Shown piece by piece: positions 60,771-64,000 of a stretch of DNA of 64,000 bases. A model generated the notes under the pieces. The model was not told the origin of the DNA and ran no database searches. It saw only the letters and a program-made list of their open reading frames with translations. Where the stretch lies: assembly GCA_003049485.1 (NCBI GenBank), contig PYST01000034.1, positions 62,001-126,000 on the forward strand, written 5' to 3'. A program made the position numbers and the translations under genes. The DNA is from Ophioceras dolichostomum (taxonomy: Eukaryota; Ascomycota; Sordariomycetes; Magnaporthales; Ophioceraceae). The first letter of the stretch is position 1. Each line of letters starts with the position of its first letter.

Positions 60771-63412
60771 CCTCGTGTGTGCAAGAGACCGGGCGGAAGC
60801 GAGCGAAGAGATGGGAGAGGCGACGATGGAAGAGAGTGGATGTCAAGCCAGTGCGGTTGAGGGAGGAATTCGTTTAAGTTGGAGGTGCAGTAGTGCCGAG
60901 GGGGATAGTAGGGAGCGTGGGAGGTGGGTTGGTTTTAACATGGAGCCATAGAAAAGGCGAGGAAGAATGAGTGTGTGGTCAGCTAGCTGCAGGCGGCATC
61001 CAGCTGCTTGTTACTGGCGCGACAGGTGAGGGACGGGGGCCGAGGGAATTATGAGGGAGGAGAAGAGAGTGAGCGTATGGGGAAGGGTAGGGAAGGGGGA
61101 ACAAGTAAGAAGGACATAAAGAGGATAGAAAGGGAGAAAGAAAGAAAAAAGTTGTCGACGGGTGAGTGAGGGCTGGGGACGGAGGAGTTGGAAAGGGCAC
61201 GGAATAGGGTGAGCAGTCATAAGAAGAGGGAGGAATAACCTTTAAGAGAATAATAGCTGGATGTGGCGGCCAGCTGAGTGGTGGTGGATGAGAGTAGGCG
61301 GGGGGTGGGTGATGAAACCTTCCTCTTCGTTGGATCGAGCATTTCCCACACTCCCCCAAGATTCTTTTATATAGTATGCAGTACCATTTACCAGAACCGA
61401 TCCGAACCAGACAGGGCGAGGCGAGGTTGGGTTCGGGTTTAGGTGACCTGGACCTGGACCTGTGCCGTTCGAAGACTGACTGGACCTGTAGTGAGCCAAG
61501 TTCGGAGGGGAACTGCTCCAGCAGAGGAGTCCTTGCGGGTTGCTGGTTGTGGTGCGGGAGTGAGTGGGTGGCAGGTGCAGGCAATGAATGACTGGTGTTG
61601 TGCTGCTGCTGCTCCTCTGGGCGTGGTGGTGGGTGGTGGTGGTGGTCCCGGCTCAGACTTATTATGACGGGAGATCGATGGGCGGGATGTGTGGGAAAAA
61701 GCGGATTTGAGAAGGGATGATGACAGTTTTTTTCCTTCTGGTTCCCTCCACCTTTCCTCCTGGGACTTTTATTTTCTTCCTCTCCCCTTCCACCCCCTCT
61801 TAGCCTCTTGCAGGAAACTTTCCTTCGTCCCGGTTGGGTCGTTCAGGCAAAGGAACGCCCGGATGGGCCAGACAGACAGCTAGGCAAACGCAAGAAAGCG
61901 GGAAAACGTTCTCAGGAGTGGAGAAGTCGTGCCTTAGTTATTTCATTTGGAAGCAGTGTGTATCAAAAGAGATTGGCGCAGGATGGGAAGAGGCTTCTCA
62001 GGCCGCAAAAAAATAAACCAAGAGAGAGACCTGAGCCAGGCTGCGGCTTTTTTAACTTTTATGAATTATGAAAGGAAAGAAAAAAAATTGTATGTGCGAG
62101 GACAGAAATGTTAGCAGGACGCTTGGGACAACCTGCCTAGACAGACCCTAGACAGATTCCAGGTCGGGCACCGAGCAAGTCGAGGGTGGCCAGGTGCAGT
62201 CGTCAGGTGTGGTCAGGCATTCTGCACATGTAAACCATAGGTGGGGGATGGATGGAGGCCTGGGGCTAGTCGGGCTAGTTGTTAGTCGTCGTCCCTGGCT
62301 GGGAGGGCAGCCACCATGGGAGTATTTCGGAGATCGTAGGTCGTTCTAGGGCCGTCCGCCGTTTTTGGGCAAGGGTGCCAGGGGTATCTTCGGAGGAGCG
62401 CGACGTGAAAATGGAAATAGCTTGCAAGGACTTGGGCAACGAGGCAAGACTTGCCGTAGCCGACTCTGTACATAGCAGTGTAAAGTTGGCGGGGCGGAGG
62501 ACGGGAGGGAAGGGGAGGGGATGGGGGGAAGGGCGAAGCAAAGGTAGTATTATATGTATAACTCCTCGAGTCCGCTTCGCTCTCGTGTCTGCTGTCTGCC
62601 AGTCTCAGCTCCGCTCCGTTACAATACGGACTTCAAAGTCGAGCTAGCGGTCTCAGCGTTAGCCACATCACTCGGACGGCAAGGCTGGCCTGCTCACGCG
62701 GACCTGTTTTGCCCTCCTTCTTCTGTTGCCGTCTGCCGGTCTGATGGTCTGCTGTCTGTCCATCACGTCGGTCTGGCACTGTCCGTTCGCGCGTGTCGGC
62801 TGGCTTCCTCTGCTGTCTGTCATCTTGTTTTTAGCACGCGGCAGCTTTGTTGATGCTCCCCCCGCCCCTCCTCCTCGCCCTTCCCGGAACCTTGTTTTCT
62901 GCCTGGTCAGCGAGTGGCTCTGTGCTCCACGAGCCACTGGCCGGGGAGGGGGGCGTGCTCAGTCTCAATGCAGGGCAGATCCTTAGGCGAGCACGTCGTC
63001 ATGAGACGGGCGAATCAAAAGCTGCGGGGAGGGCGTGTAAGTAGGGCGGAGGAGGGTCCATGTCTCCAAATCTCCAGGACCCAGGCGAACGAGGGCCAGG
63101 ACAAGGACCATGACCGGGACTCAAGAGGGAGGGGAACAGACTCACGTCCTGCCGGTGAGGCTTTTTGTCCCCGAGACGGACGAGTCCACTCTGTCAGTTG
63201 CACTGTGAGGACTGATGCATGTATGTATGTGCATAGGCACCCATCTGTTTATCTCTTCGTGTGTATGCCGTATGCGGGTGTGTTTGTGTGCGTGTGGGTG
63301 CTATGCAGGCAGGCAGGCAAGGTAGCGTGCAGTGGATGGGGTCGCGTGAGATAATGAACGATGCAAAGGGCCTGAAGGAGGAAGAGGGGAGGTGTGAAGA
63401 GGTCGGGGCGAT
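60771..63412. other. Upstream region of the Gln/Pro-rich gene
   Basis: On the minus strand the first several hundred bases are pyrimidine-rich and fit a long leader and promoter for the gene starting at 60770. Beyond that I see only short chance frames and some TGCTG/GTGG low complexity. No additional gene can be supported. Confidence 0.5.
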
Positions 63413-64000
63413 CTATTCCATCGCCGTCACCGCCGCCTCGATTTTGGCAAGGTGACGCTTGACACAAAGGTTGAAGTCGCCGAAACTGTGAAGGAAGCCG
63501 ATCTGGAGGGCCAAAAGCTCATAAGCTGGACCTAGCTGACTGTCTGTGATGCCCACAGCATGCCTGTCCATAGACGGGAACAAACCTCTCAAACTTTTCA
63601 TAGCTGCCCCTCATAATCAGCATCAACCATCAGACAACAGACGGCAGAGTCTGGGCTTGGCGATGGCTGCTATTTGAGCTATCAGAGATTTAGAGTGAAT
63701 CGCGACGCACGGGCAAACGGGTGTGCATGGCCCCGGGTAGCAGTCAGAGTCTGGACGGTAGGTGTTGGAGCTGGTAAGCTGGCGAGAGCTGAGTTTCTGA
63801 GGCTGCGTGCTATCTGATTCTGCTTTCTTTCTCGTCTCCTTGCCTTTTGCTGGCAGGCTGGCACGCCGGGTCTAGCAAAAGGAATCATTGCAATCCACGC
63901 CAGAAGAAGGATTGACAGCACCAGAGGTGAAACGGTCCAGAACTCGCTACGTGGATCATACCGTGCATGCACTGTTCTTCGCGTCTTGACTGAATGCAAC
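63413..64000 (-). CDS. Possible 3' end of a gene extending past the right edge
   Basis: A frame open to the window edge on the minus strand encodes a segment with one hydrophobic stretch, FWTVSPLVLSILLLAWIAMI, followed by a basic region. It can be spliced at 63711 (donor GTGCGT) to 63603 (acceptor GGCAG, 107-base intron) in correct phase. The downstream exon of about 63 codons ends at 63413 and reads like a folded C-terminus (GPAYELLALQIGFLHSFGDFNLCVKRHLAKIEAA). I recognise no family, and the model rests only on splice phase and composition. Without the next sequence it remains a weak call. Confidence 0.3.

Overview
The window is nuclear DNA of a filamentous ascomycete, most likely a Sordariomycete. 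Genes are well spaced and carry short spliceosomal introns of about 70-240 bases, with GTATGT/GTAAGT/GTGAGT-type donors. Leaders are pyrimidine-rich. The protein set (hybrid histidine kinase, Dal5-type MFS permease, allantoicase, M13 peptidase, DIL-ankyrin and TBC proteins) is typical of these fungi. Intergenic DNA is littered with short palindromic CCTAGGTAGGTACC-like motifs. I see no phage, plasmid, CRISPR, secondary-metabolite cluster or intact transposon. No exciting new multi-gene system is evident.

Layout, left to right: an uncharacterised protein (544-2436, +); the chaperonin subunit CCT3 (3095-5255, +); a PRKRIP1/DUF1168 splicing-associated protein (5600-6223, -); a Det1-like histidine phosphatase with a histidine-rich tail (8778-10736, +); a 2208-residue hybrid histidine kinase (12874-19675, -); a gene-poor stretch with a possible decayed coding relic (21201-21797, -); a Dal5-type MFS permease (23095-25066, -); an M13 metallopeptidase (27360-29811, +); a cytochrome b561 (30327-31031, -); allantoicase (32807-34059, +); an ankyrin plus dilute (DIL) domain protein (34605-37457, +); a TBC Rab-GAP (42325-45736, +); about 13 kb with no gene I can support; a Gln/Pro-rich protein of unknown function (58668-60770, -); and perhaps the 3' end of another gene at the right edge (-).

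Exon joins given here were chosen by hand. Splice dinucleotides, codon phase and protein continuity all agree in each multi-exon model. Most genes are unrelated housekeeping or signalling genes. The one functional link I can suggest is purine/ureide use: allantoicase and a permease of the allantoate/ureidosuccinate/anion family lie about 8 kb apart, but two unrelated genes separate them. The most interesting items are the kinase intron that separates the receiver phospho-acceptor codon from the rest of the protein, the dispersed palindrome family, the 13-kb convergent gene desert, the peptidase whose first ATG skips a hydrophobic in-frame leader, and the coding-like relic near 21.2-21.8 kb.
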